Positions 50,596 through 63,100 of a stretch of DNA of 64,000 bases are shown here, in pieces (within the stretch, counting starts at the first letter, position 1; each line of letters begins with the position of its first letter). The position numbers and the translations under genes were made by a program. Origin of the DNA: Bathymodiolus brooksi (taxonomy: Eukaryota > Mollusca > Bivalvia > Mytilida > Modiolidae); NCBI GenBank assembly GCA_963680875.1, contig OY804578.1, positions 1,612,001-1,676,000 of the forward strand, written 5' to 3'. The notes under the pieces are model-generated. The model did not search any database. It saw only the letters and a program-made list of their open reading frames with translations, and had not been told where the DNA came from.

Positions 50596-53393
50596 TAGAT
50601 CTTTAGTTCTCAGTGTAGTGTTTTTATTGATAAATAGATCTTTAGTTTTCTGTGTAGTGCTTTGTATTGATATATAGATCTTTAGTTTTCTGTTTAGTGT
50701 TTTGTATTGATATATAGATCTTTAGTTTTCTGTGTAATGTTTTGTATTGATATAAAGATCTTTAGTTTTCTATGTAGTGTTTTGTATTGATATATAGATC
50801 TTTAGTTTTCTGTTTAGTGTTTTGTATTGATATATAGATCTTTAGTTTTCTCTGTAGTGTTTTGTATTGATATATAGATCTTTAGTTTTCTGTGTAGTGT
50901 TTTGTATTGATATATAGATCTTTAGTTTTCTGTGTAGTGTTTTGTATTGATATATAGATCTTTAGTTTTCAGTGTAATGTTTTGTATTGATATATAGATC
51001 TTTAGTTTTCTGTGTAGTGTTTTGTATTGATATATAGATCTTTAGTTTTCTGTGTAGTGTTTTGTATTGATATATAGATCTTTAGTTTTCTGTGTAGTGT
51101 TTTGTTTTGATATATAGATCTTTAGATTTATGTGTAGTGTTTTGTATTGATATAGAGATCTTTAGTTTTCTGTGTAGTGTTTTGTATTGATATATAGATC
51201 TTTAGTTTTCTGTTTAATGTTTTGTATTGATATATAGATCTTTAGTTTTCTATGTAGTGTTTTGTATTGATAAATAGATCTTTAGTTTTCTATGTAGTGT
51301 TTTGTATTGATATATAGATCTTTAGTTTTCTATGTAGTGTTTTGTATTGATATATAGATCTTTAGTTTTCTGTGTAGTGTTTTGTATTGATATATAGATC
51401 TTTAGTTTTCTGTTTAGTGTTTGGATTGAAATATAGATCGTTAGTTCTCAGTGTAGTGTTTTGTATTGATATATAGATCTTTAGTTTTCTGTGTAGTGTT
51501 TGGTATTGATATATAGATCTTTAGTTTTCTATGTAGTGTTTTGTATTGATATATAGATCTTTAGTTTTCTGTGTAATGTTTTGTATTGATATATAGATCT
51601 TTAGTTTTCTGTGTAGTGTTTTGTATTGATATATAGATCTTTAGTTTTCTGGGTAGTGTTTTGTATTGAGATATAGATCTTTAGTTATCTGTGTAGTGTT
51701 TTGTATTGATATATAGATCTTTAGTTTTCTGTGTAGTGTTTTGTATTGATATATAGATCTTTAGTTTTCTGTGTAGTGTTTTGTATTGATATATAGATCT
51801 TTAGTTTTCTATGTAGTGTTTTGTATTGATATATAGATCTTTAGTTTTCTGTGTAGTGTTTTGTATTGATATATAGATCTTTAGTTTTCTGTGTAGTGCT
51901 TTGTATTGATATATAGATCTTTAGTTTTCTGTGTAGTGTTTGGTATTGATATATAGATCTTTAGTTCTCAGTGTAGTGTTTTGTATTGATAAATAGATCT
52001 TTAGTTTTCTGTGTAGTGTTTTGTATTGATATATAGATCTTTAGTTTTCTGTGTAGTGTTTTGTATTGATATATAGATCTTTAGTTTTCTGTGTAATGTT
52101 TTGTATTGATATAAAGATCTTTAGTTTTCTGTGTAATGTTTTGTATTGATATATAGATCTTTAGTTTTCTGTTTAGTGTTTTGTATTGATATATAGATCT
52201 TTAGTTTTCTGTGTAGTGTTTTGTACTGATATATAGATCTTTAGTTTTCTGTGTAGTGTTTTGTACTGATATATAGATCTTTAGTTTTCTGTGTAGTGTT
52301 TTGTATTGATATATAGATCTTTAGTTTTCTGTGTAGTGTGTTGTATTGATATATAGGTCTTTAGTTTTCTGTGTAGTGTTTTGTATTGATATATAGATCT
52401 TTAGTTTTCTGTGTAGTGTTTTGTATTGATATATAGATCTTTAGTTTTCTATGTAGTGTTTAGTATTGATATATAGATCTTTGGTTTTCTATGTAGTGTT
52501 TTGTATTGATATATAGATCTTTAGTTTTCTGTGTAGTGTTTTGTATTGATATATAGATCTTTAGTTTTCTGTGTAGTGTTTTGTACTGATATATAGATCT
52601 TTAGTTTTCTATGTAGTGTTTAGTATTGATATATAGATCTTTAGTTTTCTATGTAGTGTTTTGTATTGATATATAGATCTTTAGTTTTCTGTGTAGTGTT
52701 TTGTATTGATATATAGATCTTTAGTTTTCTGTTTAGTGTTTTGTATTGATATATAGATCTTTAGTTTTCTCTGTAGTGTTTTGTATTGATATATAGATCT
52801 TTAGTTTTCTGTGTAGTGTTTTGTATTGATATATAGATCTTTAGTTTTCTGTGTAGTGTTTTGTATTGATATATAGATCTTTAGTTTTCAGTGTAATGTT
52901 TTGTATTGATATATAGATCTTTAGTTTTCTGTGTAGTGTTTTGTTTTGATATATAGATCTTTAGTTTTATGTGTAGTGTTTTGTATTGATATAGAGATCT
53001 TTAGTTTTCTGTGTAGTGTTTTGTATTGATATATAGATCTTTAGTTTTCTGTTTAATGTTTTGTATTGATATATAGATCTTTAGTTTTCTATGTAGTGTT
53101 TTGTATTGATAAATATATCTTTAGTTTTCTGTGTAGTGTTTTGTATTGATATATAGATCTTTAGTTTTCTGTGTAGTGTTTTGTATTGATATATAGATCT
53201 TTAGTTTTCTATGTAGTGTTTTGTATTGATATATAGATCTTTAGGTTTCTGTGTAGTGTTTTGTATTGATATATAGATCTTTAGTTTTCTATGTAGTGTT
53301 TTGTATTGATATATAGATCTTTAGTTTTCTGTGTAGTGTTTTGTATTGATTTATAGATCTTTAGTTTTCTGTGTAGTGTTTGGTATTGATATA
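50596..53393 (+). repeat. HOR unit 15 (2,798 bp)
   Basis: The TTTTTATT landmark and T26C are followed by G20T, T1A, G18C, T17A/G23A, A32T, a private T12A with C16A (about 51,126), T1G, and a GAAATA 39-bp monomer with a private TTTGGATT. T7G, T19G (51,651), T14A, T26C, T29G, T1A, T33C twice, T27G/A4G (52,338), T29A, A10G and a second pass of G18C...T1G follow. T12G, A38T and T29G close the unit. No C6T, T8A or 38-bp monomer occurs in it. Confidence 0.88.
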
Positions 53394-56300
53394 TAGATCT
53401 TTAGTTCTCAGTGTAGTGTTTGTATTGATAAATAGATCTTTAGTTTTCTGTGTAGTGCTTTGTATTGATATATAGATCTTTGGTTTTCTGTGTAGTGTTT
53501 TGTATTGATATATAGATCTTTAGTTTTCTGTGTAATGTTTTGTATTGATATAAAGATCTTTAGTTTTCTATGTAGTGTTTTGTATTGATATATAGATCTT
53601 TAGTTTTCTGCTTAGTGTTTTGTATTGATATATAGATCTTTAGTTTTCTCTGTAGTGTTTTGTATTGATATATAGATCTTTAGTTTTCTGTGTAGTGTTT
53701 TGTATTGATATATAGATCTTTAGTTTTCTGTGTAGTGTTTTGTATTGATATATAGATCTTTAGTTTTCAGTGTAATGTTTTGTATTGATATATAGATCTT
53801 TAGTTTTCTGTGTAGTGTTTTGTATTGATATATAGATCTTTAGTTTTCTGTGTAGTGTTTTGTATTGATATATAGATCTTTAGTTTTCTGTGTAGTGTTT
53901 TGTTTTGATATATAGATCTTTAGTTTTATGTGTAGTGTTTTGTATTGATATAGAGATCATTAGTTTTCTGTGTAGTGTTTTGTATTGATATATAGATCTT
54001 TAGTTTTCTGTTTAATGTTTTGTATTGATATATAGATCTTTAGTTTTCTGTGTAGTGTTTTGTATTGATTTATAGATCTTTAGTTTTCTGTGTAGTGTTT
54101 TGTATTGATATATAGATCTTTAGTTCTCAGTGTAGTGTTTGTAATGATAAATAGATCTTTAGTTTTCTGTGTAGTGTTTTGTATTGATATATAGATCTTT
54201 AGTTTTCTGTGTAGTGTTTTGTATTGATATATAGATCTTTAGTATTCTGTGTAATGTTTTGTATTGATATAAAGATCTTTAGTTTTCTGTGTAGTGTTTT
54301 GTATTGATATATAGATCTTTAGTTTTCTGTTTAGTGTTTTGTATTGATATATAGATCTTTAGTTTTCTGTGTAGTGTTTTGTATTGATATATAGATCTTT
54401 AGTTTTCTGTTTAGTGTTTTGTATTGATATATAGATCTTTAGTTTTCTGCTTAGTGTTTTGTATTGAAATATAGATCGTTAGTTCTCAGTGTAGTGTTTT
54501 GTATTGATATATAGATCTTTAGTTTTCTGTGTAGTGTTTTGTACTGATATATAGATCTTTAGTTTTCTGTGTAGTGTTTTGTATTCATATATAGATCTTT
54601 AGTTTTCTGTGTAATGTTTTGTATTGATATATAGATCTTTAGTTTTCTGTGTAGTGTTTTTTATTGATATATAGATCTTTAGTTTTCTATATAGTGTTTT
54701 GTGTTGATATATAGATCTTTAGTTTTCTGTGTAGTGTTTTGTATTGATATATAGATCTTTAGTTTTATGTGTAGTGTTTTGTATTGATATATAGATCTTT
54801 AGTTTTCTGTGTAGTGTTTTGTATTGATATATAGATCTTTAGTTTTCTATGTAGTGTTTTGTATTGATATATAGATCTTTAGGTTTCTGTGTAGTGTTTT
54901 GTATTGATATATAGATCTTTAGTTTTCTATGTAGTGTTTTGTATTGATATATAGATCTTTAGTTTTCTGTGTAGTGTTTTGTATTGATATATAGATCTTT
55001 AGTTTTCTGTGTAGTGTTTTGTATTGATATATAGATCTTTAGTTTTCAGTGTAATGTTTTGTATTGATATATAGATCTTTAGTTTTCTGTGTAGTGTTTT
55101 GTATTGATATATAGATCTTTAGTTTTCTGTGTAGTGTTTTGTATTGATATATAGATCTTTAGTTTTCTGTGTAGTGTTTTGTTTTGATATATAGATCTTT
55201 AGTTTTATGTGTAGTGTTTTGTATTGATATAGAGATCATTAGTTTTCTGTGTAGTGTTTTGTATTGATATATAGATCTTTAGTTTTCTGTTTAATGTTTT
55301 GTATTGATATATAGATCTTTAGTTTTCTGTGTAGTGTTTTGTATTGATTTATAGATCTTTAGTTTTCTGTGTAGTGTTTTGTATTGATATATAGATCTTT
55401 AGTTCTCAGTGTAATGTTTGTATTGATAAATAGATCTTTAGTTTTCTGTGTAGTGTTTTGTATTGATATATAGATCTTTAGTTTTCTGTGTAGTGTTTTG
55501 TATTGATATATAGATCTTTAGTATTCTGTGTAATGTTTTGTATTGATATAAAGATCTTTAGTTTTCTGTGTAGTGTTTTGTATTGATATATAGATCTTTA
55601 GTTTTCTGTTTAGTGTTTTGTATTGATATATAGATCTTTAGTTTTCTGTGTAGTGTTTTGTATTGATATATAGATCTTTAGTTTTCTGTTTAGTGTTTTG
55701 TATTGATATATAGATCTTTAGTTTTCTGCTTAGTGTTTTGTATTGAAATATAGATCGTTAGTTCTCAGTGTAGTGTTTTGTATTGATATATAGATCTTTA
55801 GTTTTCTGTGTAGTGTTTTGTACTGATATATAGATCTTTAGTTTTCTGTGTAGTGTTTTGTATTCATATATAGATCTTTAGTTTTCTGTGTAATGTTTTG
55901 TATTGATATATAGATCTTTAGTTTTCTGTGTAGTGTTTTGTATTGATATATAGATCATTAGTTTTCTATATAGTGTTTTGTGTTGATATATAGATCTTTA
56001 GTTTTCTGTGTAGTCTTTTGTATTGATATATAGATCTTTAGTTTTATGTGTAGTGTTTTGTATTGATATATAGATCTTTAGTTTTCTGTGTAGTGTTTTG
56101 TATTGATATATAGATCTTTAGTTTTCTATGTAGTGTTTTGTATTGATATATAGATCTTTAGGTTTCTGTGTAGTGTTTTGTATTGATATATATATCTTTA
56201 GTTTTCTATGTAGTGTTTTGTATTGATATATAGATCTTTAGTTTTCTGTGTAGTGTTTTGTATTGATAAATAGATCTTTAGTTTTCTGTTTAATGTTTTG

Positions 56301-57190
56301 TATTGATATATAGATCTTTAGTTTTCTGTGTAATGTTTTGTATTGATATAAAGATCTTTAGTTTTCTATGTAGTGTTTTGTATTGATATATAGATCTTTA
56401 GTTTTCTGTTTAGTGTTTTGTATTGATATATAGATCTTTAGTTTTCTCTGTAGTGTTTTGTATTGATATATAGATCTTTAGTTTTCTGTGTAGTGTTTTG
56501 TATTGATATATAGATCTTTAGTTTTCTGTGTAGTGTTTTGTATTGATATATAGATCTTTAGTTTTCTGTTTAGTGTTTTGTATTGATATATAGATCTTTA
56601 GTTTTCTCTGTAGTGTTTTGTATTGATATATAGATCTTTAGTTTTCTGTGTAGTGTTTTGTATTGATATATAGATCTTTAGTTTTCTGTGTAGTGTTTTG
56701 TATTGATATATAGATCTTTAGTTTTCTGTGTAATGTTTTGTATTGATATATAGATCTTTAGTTTTCTGTGTAGTGTTTTGTTTTGATATATAGATCTTTA
56801 GTTTTATGTGTAGTGTTTTGTATTGATATATAGATCTTTAGTTTTCTGTTTAATGTTTTGTATTGATATATAGATCTTTAGTTTTCTATGTAGTGTTTTG
56901 TATTGATAAATATATCTTTAGTTTTCTGTGTAGTGTTTTGTATTGATATATAGATCTTTAGTTTTCTGTGTAGTGTTTTGTATTGATATATAGATCTTTA
57001 GTTTTCTATGTAGTGTTTTGTATTGATATATAGATCTTTAGGTTTCTGTGTAGTGTTTTGTATTGATATATAGATCTTTAGTTTTCTATGTAGTGTTTTG
57101 TATTGATATATAGATCTTTAGTTTTCTGTGTAGTGTTTTGTATTGATTTATAGATCTTTAGTTTTCTGTGTAGTGTTTGGTATTGATATA
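53394..57190 (+). repeat. HOR unit 16 (3,797 bp)
   Basis: After the opening series (with A10G near 53,482 and T19C/G20T near 53,609) the unit is dominated by the 1,279-bp duplication. A further G20T-G18C pair repeats 160 bp apart at about 56,405-56,640. The unit ends like unit 15, with GATAAATATATC, T12G, A38T and T29G at an offset of 3,797 bp. Confidence 0.88.
53673..56230 (+). repeat. 1,279-bp tandem segmental duplication (53,673-54,951 and 54,952-56,230)
   Basis: T17A/G23A, A32T, C16A, T1G with T7A (53,950 and 55,230), A38T, landmark-type monomer (54,113 and 55,392), a T-to-A change giving AGTATTCTG (54,243 and 55,522), T1A, T19C/G20T, T7G, G35C, G18A/G20A and T12G recur at +1,279 bp. I noticed about six private differences, for example TTATTG near 54,661, G23A in the second landmark, T7A near 55,957, a T-to-C giving TAGTCTTTTG near 56,014, and G3T near 56,191. 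This copy pair therefore looks older than the 4.48-kb pair. Confidence 0.92.
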
Positions 57191-60100
57191 TAGATCTTTA
57201 GTTCTCAGTGTAGTGTTTGTATTGATAAATAGATCTTTAGTTTTCTGTGTAGTGCTTTGTATTGATATATAGATCTTTAGTTTTCTGTGTAGTGTTTTGT
57301 ATTGATATATAGATCTTTAGTTTTCTGTGTAATGTTTTGTATTGATATAAAGATCTTTAGTTTTCTATGTAGTGTTTTGTATTGATATATAGATCTTTAG
57401 TTTTCTGTTTAGTGTTTTGTATTGATATATAGATCTTTAGTTTTCTCTGTAGTGTTTTGTATTGATATATAGATCTTTAGTTTTCTGTGTAGTGTTTTGT
57501 ATTGATATATAGATCTTTAGTTTTCTGTGTAGTGTTTTGTATTGATATATAGATCTTTAGTTTTCAGTGTAATGTTTTGTATTGATATATAGATCTTTAG
57601 TTTTCTGTGTAGTGTTTTGTATTGATATATAGATCTTTAGTTTTCTGTGTAGTGTTTTGTATTGATATATAGATCTTTAGTTTTCTGTGTAGTATTTTGT
57701 TTTGATATATAGATCTTTAGTTTTATGTGTAGTGTTTTGTATTGATATAGAGATCTTTAGTTTTCTGTGTAGTGTTTTGTATTGATATATAGATCTTTAG
57801 TTTTCTGTTTAATGTTTTGTATTGATATATAGATCTTTAGTTTTCTGTGTAGTGTTTTGTATTGATTTATAGATCTTTAGTTTTCTGTGTAGTGTTTTGT
57901 ATTGATATATAGATCTTTAGTTCTCAGTGTAGTGTTTGTATTGATAAATAGATCTTTAGTTTTCTGTGTAGTGTTTTGTATTGATATATAGATCTTTAGT
58001 TTTCTGTGTAGTGTTTTGTATTGATATATAGATCTTTAGTATTCTGTGTAATGTTTTGTATTGATATAAAGATCTTTAGTTTTCTGTGTAGTGTTTTGTA
58101 TTGATATATAGATCTTTAGTTTTCTGTTTAGTGTTTTGTATTGATATATAGATCTTTAGTTTTCTGTGTAGTGTTTTGTATTGATATATAGATCTTTAGT
58201 TTTCTGTTTAGTGTTTTGTATTGATATATAGATCTTTAGTTTTCTGCTTAGTGTTTTGTATTGAAATATAGATCGTTAGTTCTCAGTGTAGGGTTTTGTA
58301 TTGATATATAGATCTTTAGTTTTCTGTGTAGTGTTTTGTACTGATATATAGATCTTTAGTTTTCTGTGTAGTGTTTTGTATTCATATATAGATCTTTAGT
58401 TTTCTGTGTAATGTTTTGTATTGATATATAGATCTTTAGTTTTCTGTGTTGTGTTTTGTATTGATATATAGATCTTTAGTTTTCTATATAGTGTTTTGTG
58501 TTGATATATAGATCTTTAGTTTTCTGTGTAGTGTTTTGTATTGATATATAGATCTTTAGTTTTATGTGTAGTGTTTTGTATTGATATATAGATCTTTAGT
58601 TTTCTGTGTAGTGTTTTGTATTGATATATAGATCTTTAGTTTTCTATGTAGTGTTTTGTATTGATATATAGATCTTTAGGTTTCTGTGTAGTGTTTTGTA
58701 TTGATATATAGATCTTTAGTTTTCTATGTAGTGTTTTGTATTGATATATAGATCTTTAGTTTTCTGTGTAGTGTTTTGTATTGATAAATAGATCTTTAGT
58801 TTTCTGTTTAATGTTTTGTATTGATATATAGATCTTTAGTTTTCTGTGTAATGTTTTGTATTGATATAAAGATCTTTAGTTTTCTATGTAGTGTTTTGTA
58901 TTGATATATAGATCTTTAGTTTTCTGTTTAGTGTTTTGTATTGATATATAGATCTTTAGTTTTCTCTGTAGTGTTTTGTATTGATATATAGATCTTTAGT
59001 TTTCTGTGTAGTGTTTTGTATTGATATATAGATCTTTAGTTTTCTGTGTAGTGTTTTGTATTGATATATAGATCTTTAGTTTTCAGTGTAATGTTTTGTA
59101 TTGATATATAGATCTTTAGTTTTCTGTGTAGTGTTTTGTATTGATATATAGATCTTTAGTTTTCTGTGTAGTGTTTTGTATTGATATATAGATCTTTAGT
59201 TTTCTGTGTAGTGTTTTGTATTGATATATATATCTTTAGTTTTCTGTGTAGTGTTTTGTTTTGATATATAGATCTTTAGTTTTATGTGTAGTGTTTTGTA
59301 TTGATATAGAGATCTTTAGTTTTCTGTGTAGTGTTTTGTATTGATATATAGATCTTTAGTTTTCTGTTTAATGTTTTGTATTGATATATAGATCTTTAGT
59401 TTTCTATGTAGTGTTTTGTATTGATAAATAGATCTTTAGTTTTCTATGTAGTGTTTTGTATTGATATATAGATCTTTAGTTTTCTATGTAGTGTTTTGTA
59501 TTGATATATAGATCTTTAGTTTTCTGTGTAGTGTTTTGTATTGATATATAGATCTTTAGTTTTCTGTGTAGTGTTTTGTATTGATATATAGATCTTTAGT
59601 TTTCTGTTTAGTGTTTGTATTGAAATATAGATCGTTAATTCTCAGTGTAGTGTTTTGTATTGATATATAGATCTTTAGTTTTCTGTGTAGTGTTTTGTAT
59701 TGATATATAGATCTTTAGTTTTCTATGTAGTGTTTTGTATTGATATATAGATCTTTAGTTTTCTGTGTAATGTTTTGTATTGATATATAGATCTTTAGTT
59801 TTCTGTGTAGTGTTTTGTATTGATATATAGATCTTTAGTTTTCTGGGTAGTGTTTTGTATTGAGATATAGATCTTTAGTTATCTGTGTAGTGTTTTGTAT
59901 TGATATATAGATCTTTAGTTTTCTGTGTAGTGTTTTGTATTGATATATAGATCTTTAGTTTTCTGTGTAGTGTTTTGTATTGATATATAGATCTTTTGTT
60001 TTCTATGTAGTGTTTTGTATTGATATATAGATCTTTAGTTCTCAGTGTAGTGTTTTGTATTGATAAATAGATATTTAGTTTTCTGTGTAGTGTTTTGTAT

Positions 60101-63100
60101 TGATATATAGATCTTTAGTTTTCTGTGTAGTGTTTTGTATTGATATATAGATCTTTAGTTTTCTGTGTAATGTTTTGTATTGATATAAAGATCTTTTGTT
60201 TTCTGTGTAATGTTTTGTATTGATATATAGATCTTTAGTTTTCTGTGTAGTGTTTTGTATTGATATATAGATCTTTAGTTTTCTGTGTAGTGTTTTGTAC
60301 TGATATATAGATCTTTAGTTTTCTGTGTAGTGTTTTGTATTGATATATAGATCTTTAGTTTTCTGTGTAGTGTTTTGTATTGATATATAGATCTTTAGTT
60401 TTCTGTTTAATGTTTTGTATTGATATATAGATCTTTAGTTTTCTATGTAGTGTTTTGTATTGATAAATAGATCTTTAGTTTTCTATGTAGTATTTTGTAT
60501 TGATATATAGATCTTTAGTTTTCTGTGTAGTGTTTTGTATTGCTATATAGATCTTTAGTTTTCTGTGTAGTGTCTTGTATTGATATATAGATCTTTAGTT
60601 TTCTGTGTAGTGTTTTGTATTGATATATAGATCTTTAGTTTTCTGTGTAGTATTTTGTATTGATATATAGATCTTTAGTTTTCTGTGTAGTGTTTTGTAT
60701 TGATATATAGATCTTTAGTTTTCTGTGTAGTGTTTTGTACTGATATATAGATCTTTAGTTTTCTGTGTAGTGTTTTGTATTGATATATAGATCTTTAGTT
60801 TTCTGTGTAGTGTGTTGTATTGATATATAGGTCTTTAGTTTTCTGTGTAGTGTTTTGTATTGATATATAGATCTTTAGTTTTCTGTGTAGTGTTTTGTAC
60901 TGATATATAGATCTTTAGTTTTCTATGTTGTGTTTAGTATTGATATATAGATCTTTAGTTTTCTATGTAGTGTTTTGTATTGATATATAGATCTTTAGTT
61001 TTCTGTGTAGTGTTTTGTATTGATATATAGATCTTTAGTTTTCTGTGTAGTGTTTTGTACTGATATATAGATCTTTAGTTTTCTATGTAGTGTTTAGTAT
61101 TGATATATAGATCTTTAGTTTTCTATGTAGTGTTTTGTATTGATATATAGATCTTTAGTTTTCTGTGTAGTGTTTTGTATTGATATATAGATCTTTAGTT
61201 TTCTGTTTAGTGTTTTGTATTGATATATAGATCTTTAGTTTTCTCTGTAGTGTTTTGTATTGATATATAGATCTTTAGTTTTCTGTGTAGTGTTTTGTAT
61301 TGATATATAGATCTTTAGTTTTCTGTTTAGTGTTTTGTATTGATATATAGATCTTTAGTTTTCTCTGTAGTGTTTTGTATTGATATATAGATCTTTAGTT
61401 TTCTGTGTAGTGTTTTGTATTGATATATAGATCTTTAGTTTTCTGTGTAGTGTTTTGTATTGATATATAGATCTTTAGTTTTCAGTGTAATGTTTTGTAT
61501 TGATATATAGATCTTTAGTTTTCTGTGTAGTGTTTTGTATTGATATATAGATCTTTAGTTTTCTGTGTAGTGTTTTGTATTGATATATAGATCTTTAGTT
61601 TTCTGTGTAGTGTTTTGTTTTGATATATAGATCTTTAGTTTTATGTGTAGTGTTTTGTATTGATATAGAGATCTTTAGTTTTCTGTGTAGTGTTTTGTAT
61701 TGATATATAGATCTTTAGTTTTCTGTTTAATGTTTTGTATTGATATATAGATCTTTAGTTTTCTGTGTAGTGTTTTGTATTGATTTATAGATCTTTAGTT
61801 TTCTGTGTAGTGTTTTGTATTGATATATAGATCTTTAGTTCTCAGTGTAGTGTTTGTATTGATAAATAGATCTTTAGTTTTCTGTGTAGTGTTTTGTATT
61901 GATATATAGATCTTTAGTTTTCTGTGTAGTGTTTTGTATTGATATATAGATCTTTAGTATTCTGTGTAATGTTTTGTATTGATATAAAGATCTTTAGTTT
62001 TCTGTGTAGTGTTTTGTATTGATATATAGATCTTTAGTTTTCTGTTTAGTGTTTTGTATTGATATATAGATCTTTAGTTTTCTGTGTAGTGTTTTGTATT
62101 GATATATAGATCTTTAGTTTTCTGTTTAGTGTTTTGTATTGATATATAGATCTTTAGTTTTCTGCTTAGTGTTTTGTATTGAAATATAGATCGTTAGTTC
62201 TCAGTGTAGTGTTTTGTATTGATATATAGATCTTTAGTTTTCTGTGTAGTGTTTTGTACTGATATATAGATCTTTAGTTTTCTGTGTAGTGTTTTGTATT
62301 CATATATAGATCTTTAGTTTTCTGTGTAATGTTTTGTATTGATATATAGATCTTTAGTTTTCTGTGTAGTGTTTTGTATTGATATATAGATCTTTAGTTT
62401 TCTATATAGTGTTTTGTGTTGATATATAGATCTTTAGTTTTCTGTGTAGTGTTTTGTATTGATATATAGATCTTTAGTTTTATGTGTAGTGTTTTGTATT
62501 GATATATAGATCTTTAGTTTTCTGTGTAGTGTTTTGTATTGATATATAGATCTTTAGTTTTCTATGTAGTGTTTTGTATTGATATATAGATCTTTAGGTT
62601 TCTGTGTAGTGTTTTGTATTGATATATAGATCTTTAGTTTTCTATGTAGTGTTTTGTATTGATATATAGATCTTTAGTTTTCTGTGTAGTGTTTTGTATT
62701 GATAAATAGATCTTTAGTTTTCTGTTTAATGTTTTGTATTGATATATAGATCTTTAGTTTTCTGTGTAATGTTTTGTATTGATATAAAGATCTTTAGTTT
62801 TCTATGTAGTGTTTTGTATTGATATATAGATCTTTAGTTTTCTGTTTAGTGTTTTGTATTGATATATAGATCTTTAGTTTTCTCTGTAGTGTTTTGTATT
62901 GATATATAGATCTTTAGTTTTCTGTGTAGTGTTTTGTATTGATATATAGATCTTTAGTTTTCTGTGTAGTGTTTTGTATTGATATATAGATCTTTAGTTT
63001 TCAGTGTAATGTTTTGTATTGATATATAGATCTTTAGTTTTCTGTGTAGTGTTTTGTATTGATATATAGATCTTTAGTTTTCTGTGTAGTGTTTTGTATT

